Of a stretch of DNA of 64,000 nt, positions 37,270 through 46,821 are shown one piece after another. The DNA is taken from positions 1,054,001-1,118,000 of the forward strand of contig JADKAM010000001.1 in the NCBI GenBank assembly GCA_016715365.1, written 5' to 3'. The DNA comes from Chitinophagaceae bacterium (GTDB taxonomy: Bacteria > Bacteroidota > Bacteroidia > Chitinophagales > Chitinophagaceae). Under the pieces are notes generated by a model. That model had not been told where the DNA came from. It saw only the letters and a list, made by a program, of their open reading frames with translations, and ran no database searches. Position 1 is the stretch's first letter; each line of letters opens with the position of its first letter. Both the position numbers and the translations under genes were made by a program.

Positions 37270-39594
37270 ATGAAGAAAAAATTCTACTTATACATTTCTG
37301 TATTGTTTCTTTTTCAAATTGCTGCTGCACAGGAAACCTATCATCGAAGTACAGGCAGTCTTCTTAATCCTGATTCGGAAAATTCTACGGGGAACAGCGG
37401 TACGGGTGCAAACATTGATGTGGATTATTACCGCTGCGACTGGACAATTGATCCTGGTGTTTCAAAAAATATTTCCGGAACGGTAACCATTTATTTTAAA
37501 ACTACAACTGCCAACGTTGCTCAAATAACTTTTGATTTAAACAGTGTTGTATTTGGAGCACCGGTGGCAAGGCATCATGGCTTTATCTGCACAAGCTCAT
37601 TTCCTGCAACAGATATTTTCAGAATTACATTACCATCGGCTATTTCCGTATCAGGCACGCATGATTCTGTAAGCATTACCTACTCAGGCACTCCTCCGGC
37701 TGTAAGTGGCCAGGAGGAAGGTTTTCAGCGTGGGGAACTTCCTGCAGGATCAGGCAACTGGTACATTTACACACTTTCAGAATCGTATGAAGATAAAGAC
37801 TGGTGGCCTTGCAAAGCAGACATGCAGGACAAAGCAGACTCACTTGATATTAATGTAACGGTACCCAATACTTACTGGGTGGCGGCAAACGGCAAACTGG
37901 TTGACTCTGCCATTAACGGTGCCAACAGAACTTTTAAATATAAACACAGATATCCCATTGCCACTTACCTGGTTAGTCTGGGCATTGCAAAATATAACCG
38001 GCAACACAGAGGTACAGTAAATATTGCCGGTAAAGATGTACCGGTAATGTATTATACCTATCCCAACATGACCGGAGCAACACTTACAAATGCCATTGCC
38101 AGAATGGATGTTTCTAAAACAGAACTGGTTGAGTTCAGTAATAAATACGGTCCTTATCCTTTTGCAGATGAAAAGCACGGTTACTATCAACACAATTGGG
38201 GCGGCGGTATGGAGCACCAGACTTTTTCGGGAATGAGTGCAGGCAGTATGGCAAGCTGGTCGGTTATTGCACACGAACTGGCGCATCAATGGTTTGGCAA
38301 TAAAGTAACTTTTGCCACCTGGAATCATTTGTGGCTTGCAGAAGGCTTTGCAAAATATTCAGAAGCGCTGGCTGCAGAGCTGGTTCCTGCTATTGGTGTA
38401 AATCCTGCAACACATCTTTCCGGAATAAAAAGTACGGCAAGGGCTACCAGCACCACGCCTGTTTTATTAAGTGCAGCAAGTATTGCCAACTCCAATACCA
38501 TCTGGACAACCAATAACGACAATGCCATTTATCAGCGTGGCGCCATGATCGTATCTATGTTACGTGCCATCATGGGCGATACAAAATTTTTTCAGGGATG
38601 CAGGGATTACCTGTCAGATCCTTTACTGGCTTACAAATCCGCCGTTACTGCCGACCTGCAGCGAAACATGGAAAATCAACTGTCAGGTGTAAATCTAACC
38701 CCGTTCTTTAATGCCTGGGTTAATGGTACCGGCCGCACTGATTATACAGGCGATTATTATGTTTCAGGAAATACCATTCAGATAAGATTACAGCAGACCC
38801 GAAACCCGGCAGTTAATCCTTTTATGCCAATGCCTGTGGTAATTAAAATTGCCAATGCTGCCAATACTTATGATACCAGTGTTGTAATTTATCATTATGC
38901 TGCAACGCAGTTAGGGTACGCCGATGCTGTGAATGGCCTGGGGCCCCCCAGCAGCGATTTTGTTACTTATAATTTTTCTTTCGTACCGGCAATCATTACT
39001 GTTGATCCAGATAATAAGACAATGGCATCCGGCTCATTAACGCAGGTGTTTACGCCGCTTGCGGTAAGTATATTGAACTTTGCAGCCAATAAAACAGCCA
39101 CAGGAAATAAAATAAATCTTGCATTATCATACAGCAAGCCTGTTGACAGGGTAATCTTATTAAAAAGTGCAAACGGAAATGATTTTACAGATGCAGGCGA
39201 AATGCAGTTAACAAATGCATCGGGTACAATAAATTATTACAGCTTCAATGATGCATTGCCATTTATGCCAGCAAGTTTTTACAGGGCAAAAATTTATTCA
39301 GCAACAGAAACTGAATATTCTGCAATTGTAAAAGTTCAGCAAACACATAAAAAAAATCTGACAGTATCACCCAATCCCGCTGCTGATGTGGTTAATATAA
39401 GTTTTAATAACCCAGGCAGAGAAAAAGTAGCAGTACGTGTTGTAAATGCAGCAGGAAAAGTGATGATGGAAACCGAAACAAAAAACGACTTTATACATTT
39501 TGATGTAAGTAATTTATCAGCCGGTATGTATGTAGCCCAGGTATTAAGACCGGGGCGGGCAACGGAGGCAGATAAATTTCTTGTTAATCACTGA
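37270..39594 (+). CDS. M1 family aminopeptidase with T9SS sorting domain
   Basis: 774 residues, probably secreted to the cell surface. Signal peptide to about AAAQ (residue 20). M1 peptidase features: substrate motif GGMEHQ (about 314-319), zinc motif HELAH (His335, Glu336, His339) with the third ligand Glu358 in HLWLAEGFAKYSE. The C-terminal ~190 residues hold a fibronectin-like segment (VKVQQTHKKNLTVSPNPAAD) and a sorting domain (GMYVAQVLRPGRATEADKFLVNH). M1 enzymes remove N-terminal residues from peptides. It lies in a run of surface-protein genes, 42 bases before the next start, so it may be co-transcribed. Confidence 0.88.
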   Translation: MKKKFYLYISVLFLFQIAAAQETYHRSTGSLLNPDSENSTGNSGTGANIDVDYYRCDWTIDPGVSKNISGTVTIYFKTTTANVAQITFDLNSVVFGAPVARHHGFICTSSFPATDIFRITLPSAISVSGTHDSVSITYSGTPPAVSGQEEGFQRGELPAGSGNWYIYTLSESYEDKDWWPCKADMQDKADSLDINVTVPNTYWVAANGKLVDSAINGANRTFKYKHRYPIATYLVSLGIAKYNRQHRGTVNIAGKDVPVMYYTYPNMTGATLTNAIARMDVSKTELVEFSNKYGPYPFADEKHGYYQHNWGGGMEHQTFSGMSAGSMASWSVIAHELAHQWFGNKVTFATWNHLWLAEGFAKYSEALAAELVPAIGVNPATHLSGIKSTARATSTTPVLLSAASIANSNTIWTTNNDNAIYQRGAMIVSMLRAIMGDTKFFQGCRDYLSDPLLAYKSAVTADLQRNMENQLSGVNLTPFFNAWVNGTGRTDYTGDYYVSGNTIQIRLQQTRNPAVNPFMPMPVVIKIANAANTYDTSVVIYHYAATQLGYADAVNGLGPPSSDFVTYNFSFVPAIITVDPDNKTMASGSLTQVFTPLAVSILNFAANKTATGNKINLALSYSKPVDRVILLKSANGNDFTDAGEMQLTNASGTINYYSFNDALPFMPASFYRAKIYSATETEYSAIVKVQQTHKKNLTVSPNPAADVVNISFNNPGREKVAVRVVNAAGKVMMETETKNDFIHFDVSNLSAGMYVAQVLRPGRATEADKFLVNH

Positions 39595-39636
39595 TGTATG
39601 TAAGCGGCCAATCATCCTCTGAAAAAACGTACCACT

Positions 39637-42600
39637 ATGAGAAAAATTCTATTCTCGCTATTCAGTTTAACCTGCATTGTACAAAATGCATTTGCACAAC
39701 CTGCAACTTTCAGTAATCCCCTGGGCATTGGGAGAAATAACTGTGGACAGACCGGTGGTGTTGATTCTCTCTATTATTTAAATTATACATCACCAAACCT
39801 CAGTAATTCTGCTACGCCAATAACAGCCTGCAGGCCGCGTTTGAGAACAAATTTCGCCCCGCTTTCCGGTTATGCTGCTGCCAACAAACCCTTTGTTATA
39901 TTTAATGCAAGCATTGCATTTAATCCGGCAGATCAAATGATATATTATGTATGGACGGATTACAATATTCCTGCTCCATATAAATCTTATATATGGAGAT
40001 GGAGTCCAACAACCTGTCCTATGCCTGCAGTCCCGGGTTTAGATACTTTCAGAACATTCAACACAGATATAGGCGGTATAACTTTTGATGCTAACGGTCT
40101 GGCATGGCAGCTTGAATTTATTGGCCCGGCACCATTTAAAGGCATGCTGCGGCAGGTAAATTTTACAACCGGTGCAGTGGGTATTCCGGATACGCTTGAC
40201 CTTACCGGCGGAAAAAAATTGTGGAATGTGGGCACAGGCGACATTACGTTAACACCCAGCGGCCAGATGTACTTTGTTTTCAATAATAAATTATTTACAC
40301 CGGATTATGCAAGTGCCGGTGGGCCTACCAAACATATTACCTGTACCTATATTGATACAGTAAGATTGCCTGCCGGAAAAACCGGTTTACCGGGCCTTGC
40401 TTTTGGAAGCGGAGATCTGATTGCTTCTTATAGTCCGGGTACCGGTTGTATTTTTAAAAAGATTGATCCGGTAACCGGTGACACAGCAAGTATAAATTAT
40501 ACCTATGCTGCCGGCAGGGGTATTTATGCAACCGATATGACTCAGATCAATTCCGGCATTGGCCCTTCAAAAAGATTAATCTCTACAACGTTTACCGGTA
40601 CACCCGGCCAGTATGATGTAGTGTATGAAGTTTATACCCGAAACTATGGAACCGTTGGATTAACCAATGTGCAGTTAACCGATAACCTGGCAGCTATAAA
40701 CGGCCTTGCCAATGTATCTAATGTAACTGCAACGCTTTTCAGTAATCCGGCTGGTGTTACAATTAATCCGGCTTTTAATGGTACATCAAATATCAACCTG
40801 CTGGCAGCGGGGCAAACACTTCCCTGTTACCCGGTTGCTAATAATAATTTTACCATCCGAATCTCCTGCAGGTTATCAAACCTGCTGAATGGCGTAGTGT
40901 ACAATAACAGTGCAATTGCAACAGCAAACGGATTTAAGAATGTGGCCTTGCGTGATTCATCAACCAATGGTTCAAATCCCGATCTGAACCAAAATGATAA
41001 AACCGATGATGCAGGAGAAGGACAGCCAACACCCTTAGTGATATTGCTTACGCCTATAACACCACCCTGTATTATGCTTGATACTGCTTTGTATATACAG
41101 AACTTTGGAAATGGTGTGGGGCTGAGTAATATTATTCCTCCATCCGCTGCTGTTCCATCTGCAGGCAGTACTTATATAGGTTCTGCAACAGCACCTTTAC
41201 CAATTGACAGGTTCACTGTTACTGATAATGCCAACAACGGTGATCCGGCAAACTGGTTAAACCTCACCGATCATACTGGTGGTGTCAACGGAAGAATGCT
41301 GCTGGTGAATGCAGATGCATCTGCAAATATTATGTACAGAGATACGTTGCCCGTGTCCTGTTCGGGCCAGCAATATTCATTATCTTTTTGGGCAGCTTTT
41401 ATTGGTAATGCAGCTTATCAAACAGTATGTGATGGATTAGGTGGATTTAAATACCCGGTAATATTAGTAAGGATAAGAGACCGGACTACAGGCCTGGTTA
41501 TAACACAATATACTTCGGATACTATAAAGCTAACCTCCTGGCAATTACATGGACTGAAGTGGGTAATGCCCACCGGATATACCAATGTAATTTTAGAAAT
41601 GATAAATGCAGCACCGGGTGGTTGTGGCAATGATGTTGCTTTGGATGATATCATGTATGGTGTATGTGATCCGGTACCAACTGTAAGTTTAAATAACCCG
41701 GGTGGTACCTGCCTGGGATCATCGGTTACATTTTCAGCTAACTTATCTGATCCAACAGTTATACCCGGTATTAAAGATTATCAATGGCAATGGTCTCCTG
41801 CGCCCGGCACCGGGCCATGGACAAATGTTACCGGCGGCAATGCTGTTAACTACACAATCAATCCGGTTATGCCAACAGATACAGGAAGGTATTACCGTGT
41901 AATAGTTGCAGCACAGGGAAATATCGGAAACATTACCTGCCAGTATATTTCTCCCGGTATCAGGTTGGTTGGTGAAACGCTTTCCATTGCAGCAACAGCG
42001 GCAACAAAAAATAAAAATAATATCTGCCCCGGCATATCTGTAAACCTGGGTATAACCGGAGGTACATTAGGTACCAATGCAAACTGGAGATGGTATACCG
42101 GCAATTGCGGTACTACATTGATTGGAACCGGCACCAGCCTTACTGTTACACCGGCAGTAACAACTACCTATTATGTAAGGGCCGAAGGCGATTGTAATAC
42201 TACCACCTGCCAGGCAGTAACCGTAACTATTTTATGCGATGTGGATAAGGATAATGATGGCATACCGGATTTTGTTGAAAGCAATATGCCTGCTGCATTT
42301 TTAGATGTGCCTGCCAATGGTATCATTAATGCTTATGATCCTTTAACCCCGGGTTATGTAGATAATAATAATGATTTTGTAAATGATAATTACCAGGCCG
42401 ATGGCGATATAAATAACAATGCCATTCCCAATTATTTAGATCCTGCTTTCCCGGGCCGGGTGGATGTAAACCTGGATGGTGTTGATGACAGATTTGATAA
42501 AGATCTGGATGGCAGAATAAATATGCTTGATAAAGATAGTGACAATGATGGTGTAACAGATGTTGCAGAAGCATATGGGGCAGATATTGATGGCAACGGT

Positions 42601-44190
42601 GTAATAGATAATTATACAGATGCTGATGGAGATGGTTTATCAGACAATGTTGATGTAAACCTTAATCCTTTATCAGGCGCCAGCAATACGGGCCTTGGAT
42701 TGGGATTACCCAATTTAGATCTTGACATCATGCCCAATTTTATTGACCTCGACAGTGATAATGATGGCATACCCGATGTAGTGGAAGCAGCAGGTGCCGA
42801 TGCAAATAACAATGGCATTATTGACGGCTTTGTTGATATAAATGCAGATGGTTTGCATGATGCATACATTAATGCAACTGCCTTATTACAAACCGGCGCA
42901 GATATAAATGCGGATGGACGTGCAGACAGTTATCCGAACAAAAACAAAGACCGTGATTTTATGCCCAACCTGTTTGATATGGACAGCGATGGAGATGGTA
43001 TTGTTGATGTAATTGAAGCTGGTTTGCCTGATACAGATTTTAATGGTATTGCAGATGGACTGATTGGTGCAAACGGCTGGAGTACCACTGTTGCTGCCAT
43101 GCCGGCTTTAAACCTGCGTAATACAGATGCATCTGGTAATTACGATTACCTGGATATTGATTCGGATGATGATGGTATACCGGATAATATAGAAGGACAA
43201 TCAACTGTTGGATACCTGCTGCCCGGTGTAACAGATACGGATGGAGACGGACTTGTAAACACCTACGATAATATTGCCGGTTTTGGAGGCTCTGGAATAT
43301 TTGTTTACGATCATGATGGAGATGGTACACCTGATTACAGAGACCTGGATACAGATGCAGATGGATTGGGAGACATTGTAGAAGGAAACGATTTTAACCT
43401 GAACGGTATACCCGATGATAATGTTACTTTAACCGGATCTGATGCCGATGGCGATGGATTGGACAACCGCTTCGATTCATTAAACTCTGTGATCAATATT
43501 AAAGGTACATCCTACCTGATGGGTAATGGCGGCTCCCTTTTTGGCGACCCGGCTCCCGGATCAAGAACCACCGTGCAGCAAACTTTATTACCTCAAACAG
43601 ATCGTGACTGGCGTTATGTAGGTTTTGTACTGCCGGTTCAGTTTGTAAAACTTGCAGGGTTATTGCAAACAAACAAAGTATCGCTTAGCTGGACAGTTAT
43701 TGCATCTAAAGAAGTTGATCATTTTGAAGTGGAACGAAGTACAGACAACCTGATTTTTATAAATACAGGCACAGTTATACAACCGGTAAAATTAAATGAG
43801 CAACAAAGTTTTTCATTTACAGATGATGTTACCAATGTAAACAAAGAGGTATTTTATTACCGTATTAAAGTTACAGGCAAAGCAAGTGAAATACAATACA
43901 GCAATATGTTGATGGTGCGCCGGCAACAAACCAAAACCGGGTTAAGTATAATGCCTAACCCGGCAAAGGACAATGTTTCCATTACATTCTTTGCACAAAA
44001 AGAATCAGCAATAACCATACGACTGGTTGACCATGCGGGCAGGATAGTTTTGCGCCAAAATCAAAAAGTAAGCAAAGGCTATAATAACCTGCAACTTACC
44101 GGCTTAAGTAAATACAGCAATGGTACTTATGCTTTGCAGCTGTTTGTTAATAACGAAATAGTTGCGCAAAAACTCGTTCTGATGAAATAA
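39637..44190 (+). CDS. Giant T9SS surface protein with TSP3 repeats
   Basis: 1,517 residues. Signal peptide to about AFAQ (residue 21). An N-terminal beta-rich, propeller-like region (about 25-330), then a DUF11-like segment (YDVVYEVYTRNYGTVGLTNVQLTDNL), a carbohydrate-binding-like sandwich (PIDRFTVTDNANNGDPANWLNL, DVALDDIMYG), an Ig-like domain with paired Cys, and a 652-codon TSP3-plus-sorting module starting at Cys coded at 42235. TSP3 repeats (DNDGIPDFVE, DKDLDGRINMLDKDSDNDGV) bind Ca and stiffen the stalk. It ends with YALQLFVNNEIVAQKLVLMK. The likely role is surface adhesion. It shares its last module with the proteins at 25812 and 46822. Confidence 0.85.
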   Translation: MRKILFSLFSLTCIVQNAFAQPATFSNPLGIGRNNCGQTGGVDSLYYLNYTSPNLSNSATPITACRPRLRTNFAPLSGYAAANKPFVIFNASIAFNPADQMIYYVWTDYNIPAPYKSYIWRWSPTTCPMPAVPGLDTFRTFNTDIGGITFDANGLAWQLEFIGPAPFKGMLRQVNFTTGAVGIPDTLDLTGGKKLWNVGTGDITLTPSGQMYFVFNNKLFTPDYASAGGPTKHITCTYIDTVRLPAGKTGLPGLAFGSGDLIASYSPGTGCIFKKIDPVTGDTASINYTYAAGRGIYATDMTQINSGIGPSKRLISTTFTGTPGQYDVVYEVYTRNYGTVGLTNVQLTDNLAAINGLANVSNVTATLFSNPAGVTINPAFNGTSNINLLAAGQTLPCYPVANNNFTIRISCRLSNLLNGVVYNNSAIATANGFKNVALRDSSTNGSNPDLNQNDKTDDAGEGQPTPLVILLTPITPPCIMLDTALYIQNFGNGVGLSNIIPPSAAVPSAGSTYIGSATAPLPIDRFTVTDNANNGDPANWLNLTDHTGGVNGRMLLVNADASANIMYRDTLPVSCSGQQYSLSFWAAFIGNAAYQTVCDGLGGFKYPVILVRIRDRTTGLVITQYTSDTIKLTSWQLHGLKWVMPTGYTNVILEMINAAPGGCGNDVALDDIMYGVCDPVPTVSLNNPGGTCLGSSVTFSANLSDPTVIPGIKDYQWQWSPAPGTGPWTNVTGGNAVNYTINPVMPTDTGRYYRVIVAAQGNIGNITCQYISPGIRLVGETLSIAATAATKNKNNICPGISVNLGITGGTLGTNANWRWYTGNCGTTLIGTGTSLTVTPAVTTTYYVRAEGDCNTTTCQAVTVTILCDVDKDNDGIPDFVESNMPAAFLDVPANGIINAYDPLTPGYVDNNNDFVNDNYQADGDINNNAIPNYLDPAFPGRVDVNLDGVDDRFDKDLDGRINMLDKDSDNDGVTDVAEAYGADIDGNGVIDNYTDADGDGLSDNVDVNLNPLSGASNTGLGLGLPNLDLDIMPNFIDLDSDNDGIPDVVEAAGADANNNGIIDGFVDINADGLHDAYINATALLQTGADINADGRADSYPNKNKDRDFMPNLFDMDSDGDGIVDVIEAGLPDTDFNGIADGLIGANGWSTTVAAMPALNLRNTDASGNYDYLDIDSDDDGIPDNIEGQSTVGYLLPGVTDTDGDGLVNTYDNIAGFGGSGIFVYDHDGDGTPDYRDLDTDADGLGDIVEGNDFNLNGIPDDNVTLTGSDADGDGLDNRFDSLNSVINIKGTSYLMGNGGSLFGDPAPGSRTTVQQTLLPQTDRDWRYVGFVLPVQFVKLAGLLQTNKVSLSWTVIASKEVDHFEVERSTDNLIFINTGTVIQPVKLNEQQSFSFTDDVTNVNKEVFYYRIKVTGKASEIQYSNMLMVRRQQTKTGLSIMPNPAKDNVSITFFAQKESAITIRLVDHAGRIVLRQNQKVSKGYNNLQLTGLSKYSNGTYALQLFVNNEIVAQKLVLMK

Positions 44191-44219
44191 CAATACAAAC
44201 ACATATTGCTGCATTAATG

Positions 44220-44246
44220 GCCCCTTTAAAATAAGAAGGGGCTTTT
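44220..44246 (+). terminator. Terminator of the TSP3 protein gene
   Basis: A stem GCCCCTT-TAAAATAAG-AAGGGGC followed by TTTT, 30 bases past the stop. Confidence 0.85.
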
Positions 44247-44469
44247 ATTTCATGGCATCGCTGCAATTTATGATCTGGCATATACTTTGTAATAATTTTT
44301 TAAAAAACTACGTTACATAAGTTGCAGCATGCTGTTTTTGATTTTTTTAACGCTGAAATGTACTGCAGGCAAAAAAAGATTATTAACAGATCTGCTTTAT
44401 TACAGTTTTGTAGTTTAATAACGGTGAATTGTAGAATTTTTATTACAAAACCTAAAATAAATATCCTCT

Positions 44470-46746
44470 ATGAAAAATGTTTACATTATTATGTTCTCAT
44501 GTTTACTGTTATTAAACTCACCAGTCAGAGCGAATAGCACTGAAAATAATAGTGATAAAGATAAAATCAGTTATGCTCCTTCAGCATCTTTCACTTTTTC
44601 AATTCTTAATACAACAGTTGATTTTACCTATGAAAAATTTAATAACCCACCACCACCTGTTTTAACAAGGGGCCCTTATCTGCAGGTTGGTACACAAACA
44701 AGCATTATCATCAGGTGGAGAACTGATATTGCTGAAAACTCGAGGGTAAGATGGGGAACTGTTTTTGGTACTTATCCCAATACGGTTGACTCTGCAACAT
44801 CCACAACCGAACACATTGTACAGATCACCGGATTATCACCCGATACCAAATACTGGTATACCATTGGCAGCAGCGCACAAACACTGCAGGCAGCCAATAC
44901 CAATTATTTTTTAACGGTACCCCCTTCCAATACCAGCCGCAAACTTCGTTTTGTTGCATTGGGAGATTGTGGTAACAATTCAGCCAACCAGGTTAATGTT
45001 AAAAATACGTTCATCAATTACATCGGTTCAAATGATATTGATGCAATGATCTTACTTGGAGATAATGCTTACAACAGCGGTACAGATGCTGAATTTCAAA
45101 CTAATTTTTTCAACATCTATAAAGACGATCTTTTAAAGAATATTAAATTATACCCGGCTCCCGGAAATCATGATTATGGTAACAGTGCTGCCAATACCGG
45201 AAAAACAGGAGCTACACCGGCGCTGAGTATGCCATACCATTTAAATTTTTCCGTTCCCTCTGCCGGGCAAAACGGCGGCGTGCCTTCCAATGTTAAAAAT
45301 TATTATTCCTTTAATATTGGTGATGTACATTTTATTTCGCTTGATTCTTATGGAAAGGATGATGGTAATACAACAAAAATGTATGACACATCCGGCGCAC
45401 AGGCAACCTGGCTAAAGGCCGACCTGGCAGCTAATACAAAGAAATGGACCGTAGCTTATTTTCATCACCCACCGTATACAAAAACCAGTCATAGTTCAGA
45501 TTATAACGGTGGAGCAGGTGAGCTTGACCTGGTGGCTGTAAGAGAAAAGTTTGTAAGGATACTGGAACGAAATGGTGTAGACCTCATCCTGTGCGGTCAC
45601 TCACATGGTTATGAAAGAAGTTATCTTTTAAAAAATTTTTACAACACGTATGCCAGTCCTTTGGAAGATGCAAACTTTAATGCAGTTACCCATACTGCAA
45701 CCGGTAATACCCAAAACGGAAAATATGATGGTACAGCAAATGCCTGTGCTTACAATTATAATTCGGGTAACTACAATCACGGCAGTATGTATATTGTTTC
45801 GGGTTCAGCAGGGATGGTTGGCGGAACCTCGGCCGGATACCCGCATAATTGTATGTATTACTCCAATGCTACCAATGGCGGATGCCTGTATTTTGAAGTG
45901 GACAGTAACAGGATTGATGTAAAATTTGTTTCTTATACCACGGCACCTACACCCGTAATACGCGACCAGTTTACCATATTCAAGGATGTAAATAAAACGC
46001 AGAATATAGACACGGTTTTATATGCACCGGTAACACTTACCGCTTCCTGGAAAGGAACTTATTACTGGCCAAATAACGGTGGCGCTACAACACGCAGTGT
46101 TACGGTAAATAATAATACAACCGGAACCTTTGTATACCCGGTAACAGATGCCAGCAGCGGAGCTTGTATACAGGATGTATATACGGTCTCTGTTTTTGCA
46201 CCACTGCCTGTAATACTCAGTTCTTTTACGGCTAACTTAAACAGGGATAAAGTAATGCTGAACTGGGTTACAGCACAGGAGCAAAGCAATCAATACTTTA
46301 CCATCGAAAAATCCAAAGATGGCATCCATTTCAGCTTTTTCGCAAAAGTGGATGGCGCCGGTACTTCTGCGATCAGCCATAGCTACCAGCTGACTGATCA
46401 TACGCCTTGGGAAGGAGTTAACTATTACCGCTTGTCGCAAACAAATATCGACGGACATACTAATAATTTCGAGACAAAAAGAGTTAGTTATAAAGGCAGC
46501 AACAGTTTTTATGCCGGTATCATTAACAAAGGAAAAGGGCAAATCAGTACTGTAATAAAAACGGCCAGGTCTGCTCATGTTCAGCTAAAGGTTGTTGATC
46601 TGCTTGGAAAGGAAATTTTGACAGAATCCTTTTCTGTAAACAGCGAAGGAATGGTAAAAAGTATCAATTTGAAAACAGGGTTTTATATAATTGTTGTAAC
46701 CAATGATAGCGGAGAACGAATCGTTAATAAGGTAGTTGTACAATAA
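44470..46746 (+). CDS. Purple-acid-phosphatase-like metallophosphoesterase, surface exported
   Basis: 758 residues. Signal peptide to about VRA (residue 20). An N-terminal fibronectin-like domain (GPYLQVGTQTSIIIRWRT) is followed by a two-metal phosphoesterase with all five motifs: GDCGNN (Asp166), GDNAY (Asp198, Asn199), GNHDY (Asn233, His234), HHPPY (His332) and GHSHGYERS (His377, His379). These fit purple acid phosphatase, which hydrolyses phosphate esters. A second beta domain and a C-terminal region ending in IVVTNDSGERIVNKVVVQ look like a T9SS sorting domain. The product is probably cell-surface, for phosphate scavenging. It stands between two TSP3 adhesin genes. Confidence 0.85.
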   Translation: MKNVYIIMFSCLLLLNSPVRANSTENNSDKDKISYAPSASFTFSILNTTVDFTYEKFNNPPPPVLTRGPYLQVGTQTSIIIRWRTDIAENSRVRWGTVFGTYPNTVDSATSTTEHIVQITGLSPDTKYWYTIGSSAQTLQAANTNYFLTVPPSNTSRKLRFVALGDCGNNSANQVNVKNTFINYIGSNDIDAMILLGDNAYNSGTDAEFQTNFFNIYKDDLLKNIKLYPAPGNHDYGNSAANTGKTGATPALSMPYHLNFSVPSAGQNGGVPSNVKNYYSFNIGDVHFISLDSYGKDDGNTTKMYDTSGAQATWLKADLAANTKKWTVAYFHHPPYTKTSHSSDYNGGAGELDLVAVREKFVRILERNGVDLILCGHSHGYERSYLLKNFYNTYASPLEDANFNAVTHTATGNTQNGKYDGTANACAYNYNSGNYNHGSMYIVSGSAGMVGGTSAGYPHNCMYYSNATNGGCLYFEVDSNRIDVKFVSYTTAPTPVIRDQFTIFKDVNKTQNIDTVLYAPVTLTASWKGTYYWPNNGGATTRSVTVNNNTTGTFVYPVTDASSGACIQDVYTVSVFAPLPVILSSFTANLNRDKVMLNWVTAQEQSNQYFTIEKSKDGIHFSFFAKVDGAGTSAISHSYQLTDHTPWEGVNYYRLSQTNIDGHTNNFETKRVSYKGSNSFYAGIINKGKGQISTVIKTARSAHVQLKVVDLLGKEILTESFSVNSEGMVKSINLKTGFYIIVVTNDSGERIVNKVVVQ

Positions 46747-46821
46747 TTATTGTTTTCACAGGTCCGGAATTTCAGGATGATAAAGTTTTATTATGATGAC
46801 AGGAAAGATGAAATCCGTACA

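Noticed and set aside
42236..44190. Apparent tandem DNA repeat
   Set aside because: The periodicity is from protein repeats (TSP3) that vary in DNA sequence; it is not a satellite or CRISPR array.
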